A stretch of 64,000 nucleotides of DNA, taken from Pseudomonas khorasanensis (GTDB taxonomy: Bacteria > Pseudomonadota > Gammaproteobacteria > Pseudomonadales > Pseudomonadaceae). The notes under the pieces were generated by a model, which was given only the letters and a program-made list of their open reading frames with translations, had not been told where the DNA came from and searched no databases. This document shows, piece after piece, positions 16,464-27,617 of the stretch. The stretch lies in contig NZ_JABWQP020000003.1 of the NCBI RefSeq assembly GCF_014268505.2, positions 310,001 through 374,000 on the forward strand. Reading direction: 5' to 3'. The translations under genes were made by a program, and so were the position numbers. Numbering within the stretch: position 1 is the first letter of the stretch; each line of letters starts with the position of its first letter.

Positions 16464-17761
16464 GCTTCGGGGGCTTCCAGGGCAGCCGCTAGCCGCTCGA
16501 ACAGTTGCGTCAGAAACGCTCGCAAGCGCTGTTCGGCCACGGCCTGACTGCAGAATGCCTGCAGACTGCTGACCGCTTGCGCCGACATCCGGGCATAGCG
16601 TTGCGGCTGGTTTTTCGCGACGTCGTAGCTGGCCCGGTAGGCCTCGCACAACGAGGTCCAGTTGGTCACATAACGCAGGGTTCGAAATGCTTTGCGCGGG
16701 TCGTGGGGCCAGGCTGTCAGCTCGTCGGTGGACTCGATCAGAAAGGCATTGTCGGCGCTCAGGTAATCGATCATCGCCGTGGTCCGCGGTGCCACCGCCG
16801 GCTTGCCGCAGGACATGAATTCCATCAACGGCAGGCACTGACCTTCACCGTAAGAAGTGTTGACCACGTAACGCGTGGCCTGCACCAGTTGCTCGTAGTC
16901 CGGGTCGGCGAGGTAGCCGTAGACCAGAACGATGCGGCAGCGGTACGACTGGTTCTTGTACAAGTGATGAAGAATGTCGCTGAGCGCTTCTTCGGCGTCA
17001 TGGTGAGTCAGTTTGAGCACCAGCGTCGCGTCTTCTACATCACGAAAGCACACACAGAATGCGCTGAGCATGTCTTCCCAGTTCTTGCGCCCGTCACCGG
17101 GATTGAACACCGAGGTATAGATAACACCGTCAAGCACGAGCGTCTGCTCGCTGACCGGCGACGCGAAGTCGATGCCGTCGCCGCTGCGCAAGTCAGCCGG
17201 GCCAAACGCGTTCAGGTTGAGCGTACGACTGTCGGCCACCAGACCTTTGATCGTCAGGCTGTAGGCATCGGACAACGGCCGCTCGGGCAATTGCGCGCCA
17301 CGGGCTGCAAATCGGTCCCAGACCGGCGCGGGTACGGCCACGATCGGGTAACCGGCGCCCATCGCCTCACGCACGGCATTTACTGTATAGCTGGAATGGG
17401 TGACCGCCGCACCGCAGGCATGCAATACGCTGCGCCAGTCGTTTCGCGGCTCGCCGTCGAAGGCCTCGTCGGGGATGGTGCTGAATTCCCAGGCGAACAC
17501 TGGCAATGTCGGGCACGCCAGGTGCACCGGCGTGCGATGGGGCGGCGAGAACGACAGGAATACACACGGCTCACCGCGCCCCAGACACTCCAGATAAAGC
17601 GGATCGACCTCGGTTTGCGGATCGCTCACCTCCACGACGCGACCGAGACGCTCAAGCACCGGGCGATATTCCTTGAGCACGAAATAATAGCTGTATTCCG
17701 AGCGCCCCAGATTCTGCGCAATGGTGTGTTGGTTGGTTTCCGAATGAATGATGATCAGCAT
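16460..17761 (-). CDS. glycosyltransferase (GT4-like), paralogue A
   Basis: A 433-residue protein without signal peptide. The C-terminal half carries a GT-B fold signature, with VFNPGDGRKNWEDML, the strand VYGYLADPDYEQLVQATRYVVNTSYGEGQCLPLMEFMSCGKP and its nucleotide-sugar-binding E-x7-E-like region. The N-terminus (NLGRSEYSYYFVLKEYRPVLERLGRV) is nearly the same as that of the next gene, so the two are tandem paralogues. It overlaps that gene by 7 bp and the acyltransferase by 4 bp, so this is one operon. It probably modifies the common polysaccharide antigen, like PA5455/PA5456. Sugar and linkage are unknown. Confidence 0.88.
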   Translation of the reverse strand: MLIIIHSETNQHTIAQNLGRSEYSYYFVLKEYRPVLERLGRVVEVSDPQTEVDPLYLECLGRGEPCVFLSFSPPHRTPVHLACPTLPVFAWEFSTIPDEAFDGEPRNDWRSVLHACGAAVTHSSYTVNAVREAMGAGYPIVAVPAPVWDRFAARGAQLPERPLSDAYSLTIKGLVADSRTLNLNAFGPADLRSGDGIDFASPVSEQTLVLDGVIYTSVFNPGDGRKNWEDMLSAFCVCFRDVEDATLVLKLTHHDAEEALSDILHHLYKNQSYRCRIVLVYGYLADPDYEQLVQATRYVVNTSYGEGQCLPLMEFMSCGKPAVAPRTTAMIDYLSADNAFLIESTDELTAWPHDPRKAFRTLRYVTNWTSLCEAYRASYDVAKNQPQRYARMSAQAVSSLQAFCSQAVAEQRLRAFLTQLFERLAAALEAPEA

Positions 17762-19332
17762 GAGGCGTTATCCGTCGCGGACGCGACATCCGTGACCTTC
17801 GGCAAGGGTTCGAAGAAGTTCGACAGGCGCATTTGCACCTCGCTGAAACCGCAATAGTGCTGCATGCGCTCGATCGCCGCTTCCGACATCCGGCGGTAAT
17901 CCAGCGGCTGCGTCGTGGCCATGCGGTAACTGCGTTCGTAGGCACTTTTCAGCGAGCCCCAGTCAGGCCGGTGACGCAGCGTGCGATAGATCAGGCGGCT
18001 GTCCTGCGGCCAGATGGCAGGCTCTTCGCTGGACTTGACCACGAAGGCCACCGAGTCATCGATATAGTCCTGCATCGCCGTGTGATCCGGAGCGATCGCC
18101 GGTTTGCCGCTGCACATGAATTCCATCAAGGGCAGGCACAGACCTTCACAGCGCGAAGCGTTGACGTAAAAACTCGCCGCCTGATAGAGCCGCGCGTACT
18201 GCGCGTCATCAAGGTAGCCGTGCATGACCACCACACGACAGGCGAACGGCGTGAGCTGGGCGAGCAAGGTCATCAGTTCGCTGTAGTAAAGCGCCAGGTC
18301 GTTTTGAGTGAGTTTCAACACCAGCGTCGCGTCGCTCGTTTCACGAAACGCCCAGCAGAACGCGGTGATCAGTTGATGCCAGTTCTTGCGGCCGTCCCTG
18401 GGGTTGAACACGCTGACGTAGATCACCCCGTCGACCCGGGTTTCGACCACCGATGAGGTGTCCGGCAGATTGAGCGGCACTGGCTCGGCCACTGGCAGCG
18501 GTTGCGCAGCGCAAATGGCCCGCAGTCGTCGCTCGAGCCAATCATGAACGGCGTCGGGCAACAGATCGCGAACCCCTTCCCAATACCAGTTGGACAGGAA
18601 CTTCACCCGTGGCACCGGCTCGATTTGCTGACGACCCGCGTCCAGTAACCACAGGCGCAGGTAGTGCCTGGCGATGACGAAACGCCGCTTGAGGGTCAGG
18701 GCTGGTGGTCGGGCGGCCTCGAGTTCAGCCGCCAGCACGGCCTCTTCTTCGGGCGTCAACGGAACAGGAATCAGGGCATCGGCCGACAGGCCCAGCGTCC
18801 GGCTATCGAAAATGCAGCCCTTGATTGCCAGCGTGGTTCCCGGATTGACCGGCGTCGGCAGCTGTTGCTGACGAATCGCCGCGAAGCTTTCCCACAAAGG
18901 GGTTGGCAGGACCAGCACCGGAAACGCTTCGCCCATGGCGCGGCGGATGGCGTTCGCCGTATGGCTGGACAGGGTAATGACCCGACCATGGCGCGCCAGC
19001 ATCTGTGTCCAGTCCTGACGCGGGTCGCTATCCCATTCCTCGTCAGGGATTGAATCGAACTCCCATGCCACCACGCAAATCGTCGGGCATTGGAGGTCAA
19101 CCGGGGTCTTCTGCGGCGGGGTGAATGACAGAAACACACTGTCTTCGCCAGCGGCGAGCAGTTGCCGGTAGAGCACGTCGACATCTGCGACAGACGCTGC
19201 CACGTGCACGCGCCCCAGGCTTTCCAGCACAGGGTGATAGGCTTTGAGTACAAAATAGTAGCTGTATTCCGGACGCCCGAGACTGGCGCTGATGGAGCTG
19301 TCGTTGACGTCCGAATAAAGAATGAAATTCAT
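17755..19332 (-). CDS. glycosyltransferase (GT4-like), paralogue B with insertion
   Basis: A 525-residue paralogue of the downstream gene. It shares the N-terminal LGRPEYSYYFVLKAYHPVLESLGRV block, the VFNPRDGRKNWHQL block and the final YLDDAQYARLYQAASFYVNASRCEGLCLPLMEFMCSGKP block. It is 92 residues longer, mostly from an insertion at about residues 175-290 that is rich in Arg/Leu (RRFVIARHYLRLWLLD, LPDAVHDWLERRLRAIC). This is the first gene of the minus-strand set; its promoter should lie in the 427-bp spacer shared with rmd. The role in the surface polysaccharide is inferred from neighbours. Confidence 0.88.
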   Translation of the reverse strand: MNFILYSDVNDSSISASLGRPEYSYYFVLKAYHPVLESLGRVHVAASVADVDVLYRQLLAAGEDSVFLSFTPPQKTPVDLQCPTICVVAWEFDSIPDEEWDSDPRQDWTQMLARHGRVITLSSHTANAIRRAMGEAFPVLVLPTPLWESFAAIRQQQLPTPVNPGTTLAIKGCIFDSRTLGLSADALIPVPLTPEEEAVLAAELEAARPPALTLKRRFVIARHYLRLWLLDAGRQQIEPVPRVKFLSNWYWEGVRDLLPDAVHDWLERRLRAICAAQPLPVAEPVPLNLPDTSSVVETRVDGVIYVSVFNPRDGRKNWHQLITAFCWAFRETSDATLVLKLTQNDLALYYSELMTLLAQLTPFACRVVVMHGYLDDAQYARLYQAASFYVNASRCEGLCLPLMEFMCSGKPAIAPDHTAMQDYIDDSVAFVVKSSEEPAIWPQDSRLIYRTLRHRPDWGSLKSAYERSYRMATTQPLDYRRMSEAAIERMQHYCGFSEVQMRLSNFFEPLPKVTDVASATDNASC

Positions 19333-19759
19333 GGCATCCCACGATGAAGCGCCATCCCGGCTACTTCATGCTATGACGGCCGGGCGTCGGATCGGGCCAG
19401 CAGAGCCAGCACTCGTCCTTCATCATCGGGCACGTCTTCGTTCTTGTTTTAGTGGTCAGTTTCACTCGGCGCCACGGCTCCCTGAAAACAACCGGTCAGC
19501 TCGCGACGAAGGCCATTCTAAACACATCCATCGCGACTCCGGGAACCGCCCGGCAAGAATAAATCGGCTAAGCTGACGAGAACTCACCGGTCACGATTTG
19601 CCCAGTTGAAATTGCCGAGCAATTGGCACAGATTGGCAACCAAATAACTACAACAACGACTTCGCCGACCGTTTTCCGGGATATTTCCTCCGGTCTGAAA
19701 GGCTTTTCCACATAGCGTGTGGGAAAAGAGGCGCAAGTCCTGGACCAAGGGGTCGCTTT
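19333..19759. other. divergent spacer between the two polysaccharide gene sets
   Basis: There is no convincing gene in these 427 bp. It must hold the promoters for both divergent operons, but I see no near-consensus -35/-10 pair on either strand. The part at 19590-19680 is AT-richer. An imperfect hairpin lies at 19703-19729, arms CTTTTCCACA and TGTGGGAAAAG, 30 bp before rmd. No ops/JUMPstart sequence was found. Confidence 0.6.
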
Positions 19760-21642
<1,883 letters not shown>

Positions 21643-21645
21643 GCC

Positions 21646-23088
21646 ATGCTGATTCCTGTGATTTTGTCCGGCGGTGCCGGTACCCGTTTGTGGCCGGTAT
21701 CGCGCGAAGGCCACCCAAAACCGTTCATGACCCTGCCCGACGGGCAGTCGTTGCTCGGCAAGACCTACCAGCGAGCCGCTGCGCTGCTTGATGGCTGGGG
21801 CGACATCGTCACAGTGACTAACCGCGAGTACTACTTCCAAAGCAAGGATCACTACTGCGCGGCTCAAGTGTCGCGTCATCGCGGGCACTTTCTGCTGGAG
21901 CCGACCGGACGCAACACCGCGCCAGCGATCGCGGCGGCCGCGCTGTCGTTGCAGGCGCTGCATGGCGACGACGCAATCATGGTGGTGATGCCGGCGGATC
22001 ACCTGATTGTCGATCAGGATGCACTGAAAAGTGCCGTCGAGCATGCCGTGAGCCTGGCGAAGGACGGTTATCTGGTGACGTTCGGCGTGGCCCCGACCGC
22101 GCCGGAAACCGGCTTCGGCTACATCGAGACCGGTGCGCCGCTGGACGCCATCGGCGCGGCCAAGGTGCAGCGCTTCGTCGAGAAACCCGACCTGCAAACC
22201 GCCACGCATTATCTGGAAAGCGGTAACTTCCTGTGGAACTCGGGGATGTTCTGTTTTACCACCGCAACCCTGATCGCCGAGCTGCAACTGCACGCACCCG
22301 AGCTGCTGGAGCAGACCCGCGCTTGCCTGGCCGCCAGCGCGCCGATCGAAACCGCGGGCTGTCTGCAACAGGAGCTGTCGGCAGCACTGTTCGCCGAGAT
22401 CACCGACATTTCCATCGACTACGCGCTGATGGAACGCTCGGAAAAAGTCGTCGTGGTGCCCGCCGGATTCGACTGGAGTGACATTGGATCGTGGAGCGCG
22501 GTCGCTGCGCTGATTCCTGCCGATGCCGACAATAACCGCGCCAGCGGCGAAGCCATCTTCATCGACAGCCACAATAACTTCGTGCAGAGCGAGGGCAGGC
22601 TGGTGGCGATGGTGGGTGTGGATAACCTGATCGTCATCGACACTGCCGACGCGGTGCTGGTCGCCCATGCCGACCGGGCGCAGGACGTACGGCGCGTGGC
22701 CAAGCAACTCAAGGACAAATCCCACGAAGCCTATCGCTTGCACCGTACGGTCAGCCGACCGTGGGGCACCTACACCGTGCTCGAGGAAGGCCCACGCTTC
22801 AAGATCAAACGCATCGTGGTCAAGCCCGGTGGCAAGCTGTCGCTGCAAATGCATCATCACCGCAACGAACACTGGGTCGTGGTCGAAGGCATGGCCAAGG
22901 TCACCAATAACGGCTCCGGCACCACGCTGGTGGCGAAAAATGAATCGACGTTCATTGCCGCCGGCCACAAGCATCGCCTGGAAAACCCAGGCGTGATTGA
23001 TCTGGTGATCATCGAAGTGCAAAGCGGCGAATACCTGGGAGAGGACGATATCGTTCGCTTCGAAGATCAATACGGCAGGACGGTTTGA
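21646..23088 (+). CDS. wbpW: bifunctional mannose-1-P guanylyltransferase / mannose-6-P isomerase
   Basis: A 480-residue type II phosphomannose isomerase/GDP-mannose pyrophosphorylase. The N-terminal nucleotidyltransferase carries SGGAGTRLWPVSRE (about 9-22) and FVEKP; the C-terminal cupin isomerase domain carries RPWGTYTVLEEGPRFKIKRI and QMHHHRNEHW, whose histidines bind the metal. It converts fructose-6-P to mannose-6-P and mannose-1-P to GDP-mannose. The mutase step (AlgC) is not in this window. The symbol follows position in the A-band cluster; algA and pslB are close relatives. AAGGAG lies within the end of gmd. Confidence 0.93.
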   Translation: MLIPVILSGGAGTRLWPVSREGHPKPFMTLPDGQSLLGKTYQRAAALLDGWGDIVTVTNREYYFQSKDHYCAAQVSRHRGHFLLEPTGRNTAPAIAAAALSLQALHGDDAIMVVMPADHLIVDQDALKSAVEHAVSLAKDGYLVTFGVAPTAPETGFGYIETGAPLDAIGAAKVQRFVEKPDLQTATHYLESGNFLWNSGMFCFTTATLIAELQLHAPELLEQTRACLAASAPIETAGCLQQELSAALFAEITDISIDYALMERSEKVVVVPAGFDWSDIGSWSAVAALIPADADNNRASGEAIFIDSHNNFVQSEGRLVAMVGVDNLIVIDTADAVLVAHADRAQDVRRVAKQLKDKSHEAYRLHRTVSRPWGTYTVLEEGPRFKIKRIVVKPGGKLSLQMHHHRNEHWVVVEGMAKVTNNGSGTTLVAKNESTFIAAGHKHRLENPGVIDLVIIEVQSGEYLGEDDIVRFEDQYGRTV

Positions 23089-23886
23089 ATGCTGCTTTCC
23101 CTGTATCGCTCGCTGCGCAGCTACCGTGGATTCATCCTCGGCAGCGTGCAGCGAGAGTTTCAAGCGCGTTATCGCAATTCACTGTTCGGCGCGCTGTGGC
23201 CGATCTTCAACCCGCTGTCGATGATCGTCGTTTACACAGTGATCTTTTCGCACATCATGCGCGCGCGCCTGCCGGGTGTGGACGACAGCATGGCCTACAG
23301 CGTCTACCTGTGTGCCGGCCTGCTCGCCTGGGGACTGTTTTCGGAAATGACCCTGCGCAGCCAGAACATGTTTCTCGAGAACGCCAACCTGCTGAAGAAA
23401 ATCAGCTTCCCGAGGATCTGCCTGCCGGTGATCGTACTAATCAACGCAGGAATCAATTTCGCGATCATCATCACGTTGTTTCTCGGTTTTCTGCTGGTGA
23501 CCGGACGCTGGCCGGGGATGGCCCTGCTGGGGCTTATTCCGCTGATTGCTTTGCAAATGATGTTCTGCGCCGGGCTGGGGATGGTTCTCGGCGTACTGAA
23601 TGTGTTCTTCCGCGATGTCGGTCAGTTGTTCGGCATTTGTTTGCAGTTCTGGTTCTGGCTGACGCCGATCGTCTATCCGATCACGATCCTGCCGGAATGG
23701 GTACAGCGTCTGCTGCAACTCAACCCGCTGACGAGCCTCTTCGGCAGCTATCAGAATCTGTTTCTCTACGGTCAGTGGCCGGTCTGGACTTCGCTGTTGC
23801 CGATTTTCATCACGGGCGTGGTGTTTTGTCTGATCGGCTTGCGCCTGTTTCGCCAGCGCGTCGGTGAAATGGTGGATGAACTCTGA
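23089..23886 (+). CDS. wzm: ABC transporter permease for O-polysaccharide export
   Basis: A 265-residue polytopic protein of the ABC-2 family with about six membrane segments. The N-terminal QREFQARYRNSLFGALWPIFNPL motif and the FWFWLTPIVYP segment are typical of polysaccharide exporters. With Wzt it moves the finished, undecaprenyl-linked D-rhamnan across the inner membrane. Its ATG directly follows the wbpW stop, and its stop shares one base with the wzt start. Confidence 0.95.
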   Translation: MLLSLYRSLRSYRGFILGSVQREFQARYRNSLFGALWPIFNPLSMIVVYTVIFSHIMRARLPGVDDSMAYSVYLCAGLLAWGLFSEMTLRSQNMFLENANLLKKISFPRICLPVIVLINAGINFAIIITLFLGFLLVTGRWPGMALLGLIPLIALQMMFCAGLGMVLGVLNVFFRDVGQLFGICLQFWFWLTPIVYPITILPEWVQRLLQLNPLTSLFGSYQNLFLYGQWPVWTSLLPIFITGVVFCLIGLRLFRQRVGEMVDEL

Positions 23887-25139
23887 TGGGACATATTCGC
23901 GTCACCGGCCTGGGCAAGGCCTATAAACAATACCCCAATCGCTGGGCTCGACTGGCCGAGTGGCTGATTCCTTTTTCGCCGATCCGTCATCACCAGCACT
24001 GGGTGCTGCAAGACGTCGAATTCGAGATCGCCCCCGGAGAAGCGGTGGGCATCGTCGGCGCCAACGGCGCGGGCAAAAGCACCTTGCTGAAAATGATCAC
24101 CGGCACCACCCAACCCACCTGCGGCAAGATCGAACTGCAGGGGCGCGTCGCCGCCCTGCTGGAATTGGGTATGGGCTTTCACCCGGATTTCACCGGTCGC
24201 CAGAATGCGATCATGGCAGGTCAATTGCTGGGCATGCAGCTCGAAGAGATCGAAGCGCTGATGCCCGACATCGAGCACTTCGCCGAAATCGGCGATGCCA
24301 TCGACCACCCAGTCCGCACCTATTCCAGTGGCATGCAGATGCGCCTGGCGTTCAGCGTCGCCACGGCCCGGCGCCCGGACATCCTCATCGTCGACGAAGC
24401 CTTGTCGGTGGGCGATGCGTACTTCCAGCACAAGAGCTTCGAACGCATCCGCAGCTTCCGCAAAGCCGGCACCACGTTGCTGATCGTTTCCCACGACCGC
24501 TCGGCAATTCAGTCGATCTGCGACTCGGCGATCCTGCTAAAGGATGGCCGCATGGCCATGCGCGGCAAACCGGAACCAGTGCTCGATTATTACAACGCGC
24601 TCATGGCCGAACGTGAAGGCCAGGTTGTGCGCCAGGAAAGGCTCGCCGGTGGTGAGGTGCAAACAGTGTCCGGCACCGGCGAAGCAGCGATTCTGAACGT
24701 ACGTCTGCTTGATGAAAACGAGCGCAGCATTGACGCGGTCGAAGTCGGCCAACCGGTGGTGCTCGAAGTACAGGTCGAGGTGCGCAAGGACATCGAACGG
24801 CTGGTGCTGGGCTTTATCCTCAAGGATCGCCTCGGCCAGATGATGTACGGCATCAACACTCATCGGTTGGACAAGGCGTTAACGGACCTGCACGCCGGCG
24901 AGCGTTTCACCTACCGCTTCGCCTTCGTCATGGGCCTGGGCAAAGGTAACTATTCAGTGTCCCTGAGCCTGTCGCGCCTGGATTCGCATCTGGATCGAAA
25001 CTTCGAATGGCGTGACTACGGGCTGGTGTTCCACGTGGTCAACAGCCGCCAGGAAGACTTCGTCGGCTGTGCATGGCTGGGCGCCAGAACCACCATCACC
25101 CGCGACACCGAGGCCCGGACTGTCGAGCGCGCGCCATGA
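23886..25139 (+). CDS. wzt: ABC transporter ATPase for O-polysaccharide export
   Basis: A 417-residue ATPase with Walker A GANGAGKST (about residues 59-67), ABC signature YSSGMQMRLAFS, Walker B ILIVDEALS and switch histidine (SHDRS). After residue about 250 comes an extra beta-rich C-terminal domain, as in Wzt proteins that recognise the chemically modified end of their own polysaccharide. This fits the divergent methyltransferase and acyltransferase, which could make such a cap; that link is inference. It pairs with Wzm. Confidence 0.95.
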   Translation: MGHIRVTGLGKAYKQYPNRWARLAEWLIPFSPIRHHQHWVLQDVEFEIAPGEAVGIVGANGAGKSTLLKMITGTTQPTCGKIELQGRVAALLELGMGFHPDFTGRQNAIMAGQLLGMQLEEIEALMPDIEHFAEIGDAIDHPVRTYSSGMQMRLAFSVATARRPDILIVDEALSVGDAYFQHKSFERIRSFRKAGTTLLIVSHDRSAIQSICDSAILLKDGRMAMRGKPEPVLDYYNALMAEREGQVVRQERLAGGEVQTVSGTGEAAILNVRLLDENERSIDAVEVGQPVVLEVQVEVRKDIERLVLGFILKDRLGQMMYGINTHRLDKALTDLHAGERFTYRFAFVMGLGKGNYSVSLSLSRLDSHLDRNFEWRDYGLVFHVVNSRQEDFVGCAWLGARTTITRDTEARTVERAP

Positions 25140-26503
25140 CCCGCCTGCTGGTCGAATGCACCCATGTGTTCAAACACCCGGCGGTCAATTCGGGCATTCA
25201 ACGCGTGGTGCGCAACGTCATCAAGCAGTTGCCCGCCAGTGCTGAAGGCATCGAATGCATGCCGGTGGTGGTCATCAGCGGCCAACTTTATCGCGTGCTG
25301 CGGCTGGCGCCGTTCGATACACCGTTCTGGAATACGTTGGAAACGCTCGGTGAGCGCCTGGAGCGCCTCGCCCACCGCTTCTGGCAGTGGCATCAGCGGC
25401 GCGATGCGCAATGCGTTTCAAAACTGGCGAGACGATTGCTCTATGTGGGCTATCGGTTGACCCAGTTTGCAGCGTTCGGCCTGCCGATTCGCCTGATTCG
25501 ACGGATCAACCGCCGGCAGTTGCTCAAACGCTGTTCCCCGTTGCAACACCAGCCGGGCGATCAAATGGTGCTCCTGGACTCATCCTGGCACTCGGATTTT
25601 TTTGCCCATGTCGAACAGCTCAAACGCGACGGCGTCGGCGTGATTGCGGTGATCTACGACCTGATTCCACTGACTCATCCGCAGTTCTACGACACGCGTC
25701 TGGTCGAAGTCTTCAACGAATGGTTCGACTGGATCACCCGCACGGCCGACGGCTACATGGCAATTTCCGCCACAGTGCGCGATCAGGTGCGTGACGAGTT
25801 GCAGCGCAGAATCGGTGCCGGGCAAGCGGATAAGCGCTGGTTCGATTTCTTTCATTTGGGGTCTGAGCTCGATCTGCATAACGACACGGCAACGGTCGAA
25901 CCACGCTTGAAGGATCTGTTCGCAACGCCCGAGGCGGTTTTCCTGATGGTCAGCACCATCGAGCCGCGCAAGAACCATGCGTACCTGCTCGACGCCTTCG
26001 AATGCGCCTGGGCCGCCGGTTCGACGGCCCGGCTGTGTATCGCCGGGCGAGTCGGCTGGAAGTGCGACGCCCTGCTCGCCCGAGTGCGCAATCACGCAGA
26101 ACTGAACCGACGCCTGTTCATGTTCAATGACCTGAGCGACACCAGCCTCGAATACGCTTATGCACAGGCCAGCGCACTGGTGTTCCCCTCGTTTGTTGAA
26201 GGCTTCGGTCTGCCGTTGGTGGAAGCCATGCAGCGCGGCTTGCCGGCGATGGGCAGCGACATCGCCGTGTTCCGTGAAATTGGCGGCGACTTCATGGCCT
26301 ACTTCGATCTGCAGGATCCACAAAGCCTCGCCGATTTGATCGAGACTTATCAGCACACCGGGCAGTTTCCCGCCGTTTGCGATGTCGCTGACTGGCGCTG
26401 GATCGGCTGGCGGGAAGCCAGCGAGCAGTTGGTGACTCGCGCCCTGCAAAATGTCCTGCAGCCGCCGCGCGTGCAAGCGAGGCCGCATGCGAATTGCTCT
26501 TAA
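25136..26503 (+). CDS. wbpX: D-rhamnosyltransferase WbpX-like
   Basis: A 455-residue GT4-type glycosyltransferase: the C-terminal half shows STIEPRKNHAYLLDAF and FVEGFGLPLVEAMQRGLP, the nucleotide-sugar-binding region of the family. The start ATG overlaps the wzt stop (ATGA); an upstream in-frame extension is inside wzt. In P. aeruginosa WbpX adds the alpha-1,2-linked D-rhamnose of the A-band trisaccharide repeat. The symbol is assigned by gene order and family, and linkage in this strain is inferred. Confidence 0.9.
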   Translation: MTRLLVECTHVFKHPAVNSGIQRVVRNVIKQLPASAEGIECMPVVVISGQLYRVLRLAPFDTPFWNTLETLGERLERLAHRFWQWHQRRDAQCVSKLARRLLYVGYRLTQFAAFGLPIRLIRRINRRQLLKRCSPLQHQPGDQMVLLDSSWHSDFFAHVEQLKRDGVGVIAVIYDLIPLTHPQFYDTRLVEVFNEWFDWITRTADGYMAISATVRDQVRDELQRRIGAGQADKRWFDFFHLGSELDLHNDTATVEPRLKDLFATPEAVFLMVSTIEPRKNHAYLLDAFECAWAAGSTARLCIAGRVGWKCDALLARVRNHAELNRRLFMFNDLSDTSLEYAYAQASALVFPSFVEGFGLPLVEAMQRGLPAMGSDIAVFREIGGDFMAYFDLQDPQSLADLIETYQHTGQFPAVCDVADWRWIGWREASEQLVTRALQNVLQPPRVQARPHANCS

Positions 26504-27617
26504 CGCCCGCATCCTGCAGGCACCGCGCACCGGCATCGGCCACTACGTTGCTGGACTCGTCAATGCGTTGCGCAAAGAACCCGACGTCGACGTGAGCCTG
26601 TTTCACGGCTGGGGCTGGAGCTCGGCCCTGCCGGAAGCGGCCATGCCCGGCTATTCGCGCATGACGCCATTGCTGCGGCAGATTCCAGGGGCCTATCAGG
26701 CACGCCGCTGGCTCGAACAAAAACGTTTTGATCACGGCCGTGGCCGAGGGATCGACCTGTACCACGAGCCGAGCCTGTGGCCGCTGGCCTTCGACGGCCC
26801 GACCGTGATCACCTTGCATGACCTGACTCACCTGCATTTTCCGCAAACCCAGCCGCCCGCTCGTCTCAGGGAAATCGAACGTCGCCTGACAGCTGGCGTA
26901 CAGCAGGCAAGCCTGATTCTGACCGACTCGCAGGCAATCGCCGACGAGGCGCAAGAGTATTTCGGCCTGCCTGCGCAGCGATTGGTGGTCGCGCCATTGG
27001 GCGTCGCTGAACGCTTCCGCCCACGAGAACCCCATGAGATCGAGAGCGTACTCAGGGCGCATGCCGTCGAAGCGCGGGAATACTTTCTGTGCGTTGGCAC
27101 CCTGGAGCCGCGCAAGAACCTGAGTCTGGCGCTGCAGGCCCACGCCCTGCTTCCAGACGCTGTACGTCAGCGCTTTCCTTTGTTGATTGCGGGCATGGCC
27201 GGTTGGCAGCGCGAGCAGTTCAACGAGCCGTTGCGCCAAGCCCTGGCGAGCGGCCACGTGTGCCTGCTCGGCTACTTGCCCGATGAGCAACTGGCGCAAC
27301 TGCTGGCAGGCGCCCGCGCACTGATATTTCCATCGCTGTATGAAGGTTTTGGTCTGCCGGTGCTGGAGGCCATGGCCAGCGGCACCCCGGTGGTCATCAC
27401 CCGCTCTTCGGCGATGCCGGAGGTGGCTGGCGCGGCTGGCAACTATATTGAAGCGGACGATGCCGAGGGCCTGCGCGACGCGATGAATCGTCTGATTGAC
27501 GACTCACAGCATTGGCAGGCATGCCGCGAAGCAGGATTGCGTCAGGCAAAGCTTTTTTCCTGGGAACGTTGTGCACGGGCCACGGCCGGTGCCTACCGCC
27601 AGGCCATGGGAGGTTGA
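26487..27617 (+). CDS. wbpY: D-rhamnosyltransferase WbpY-like
   Basis: A 376-residue GT4 glycosyltransferase with an N-terminal MRIALNARILQAPRTGIGHY (Gly-rich acceptor-side loop) and a C-terminal VGTLEPRKNLSLALQA plus YEGFGLPVLEAMASGTP. ATG 26487 lies 17 bp inside the end of wbpX, so translation is coupled. The length equals that of P. aeruginosa WbpY as I recall it, which adds alpha-1,3-linked D-rhamnose. The assignment is by order and family. Confidence 0.91.
   Translation: MRIALNARILQAPRTGIGHYVAGLVNALRKEPDVDVSLFHGWGWSSALPEAAMPGYSRMTPLLRQIPGAYQARRWLEQKRFDHGRGRGIDLYHEPSLWPLAFDGPTVITLHDLTHLHFPQTQPPARLREIERRLTAGVQQASLILTDSQAIADEAQEYFGLPAQRLVVAPLGVAERFRPREPHEIESVLRAHAVEAREYFLCVGTLEPRKNLSLALQAHALLPDAVRQRFPLLIAGMAGWQREQFNEPLRQALASGHVCLLGYLPDEQLAQLLAGARALIFPSLYEGFGLPVLEAMASGTPVVITRSSAMPEVAGAAGNYIEADDAEGLRDAMNRLIDDSQHWQACREAGLRQAKLFSWERCARATAGAYRQAMGG

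Noticed and set aside
19619..19636. Sigma-54-like TTGGCACAGATTGGCA upstream of rmd
   Set aside because: The GG to GC spacing is one base short of the required 10, so it is not a -24/-12 promoter.
25027..25042. parS-like GTTCCACGTGG in wzt
   Set aside because: The right half (TCAAC) breaks the palindrome; ParB would not be expected to bind.
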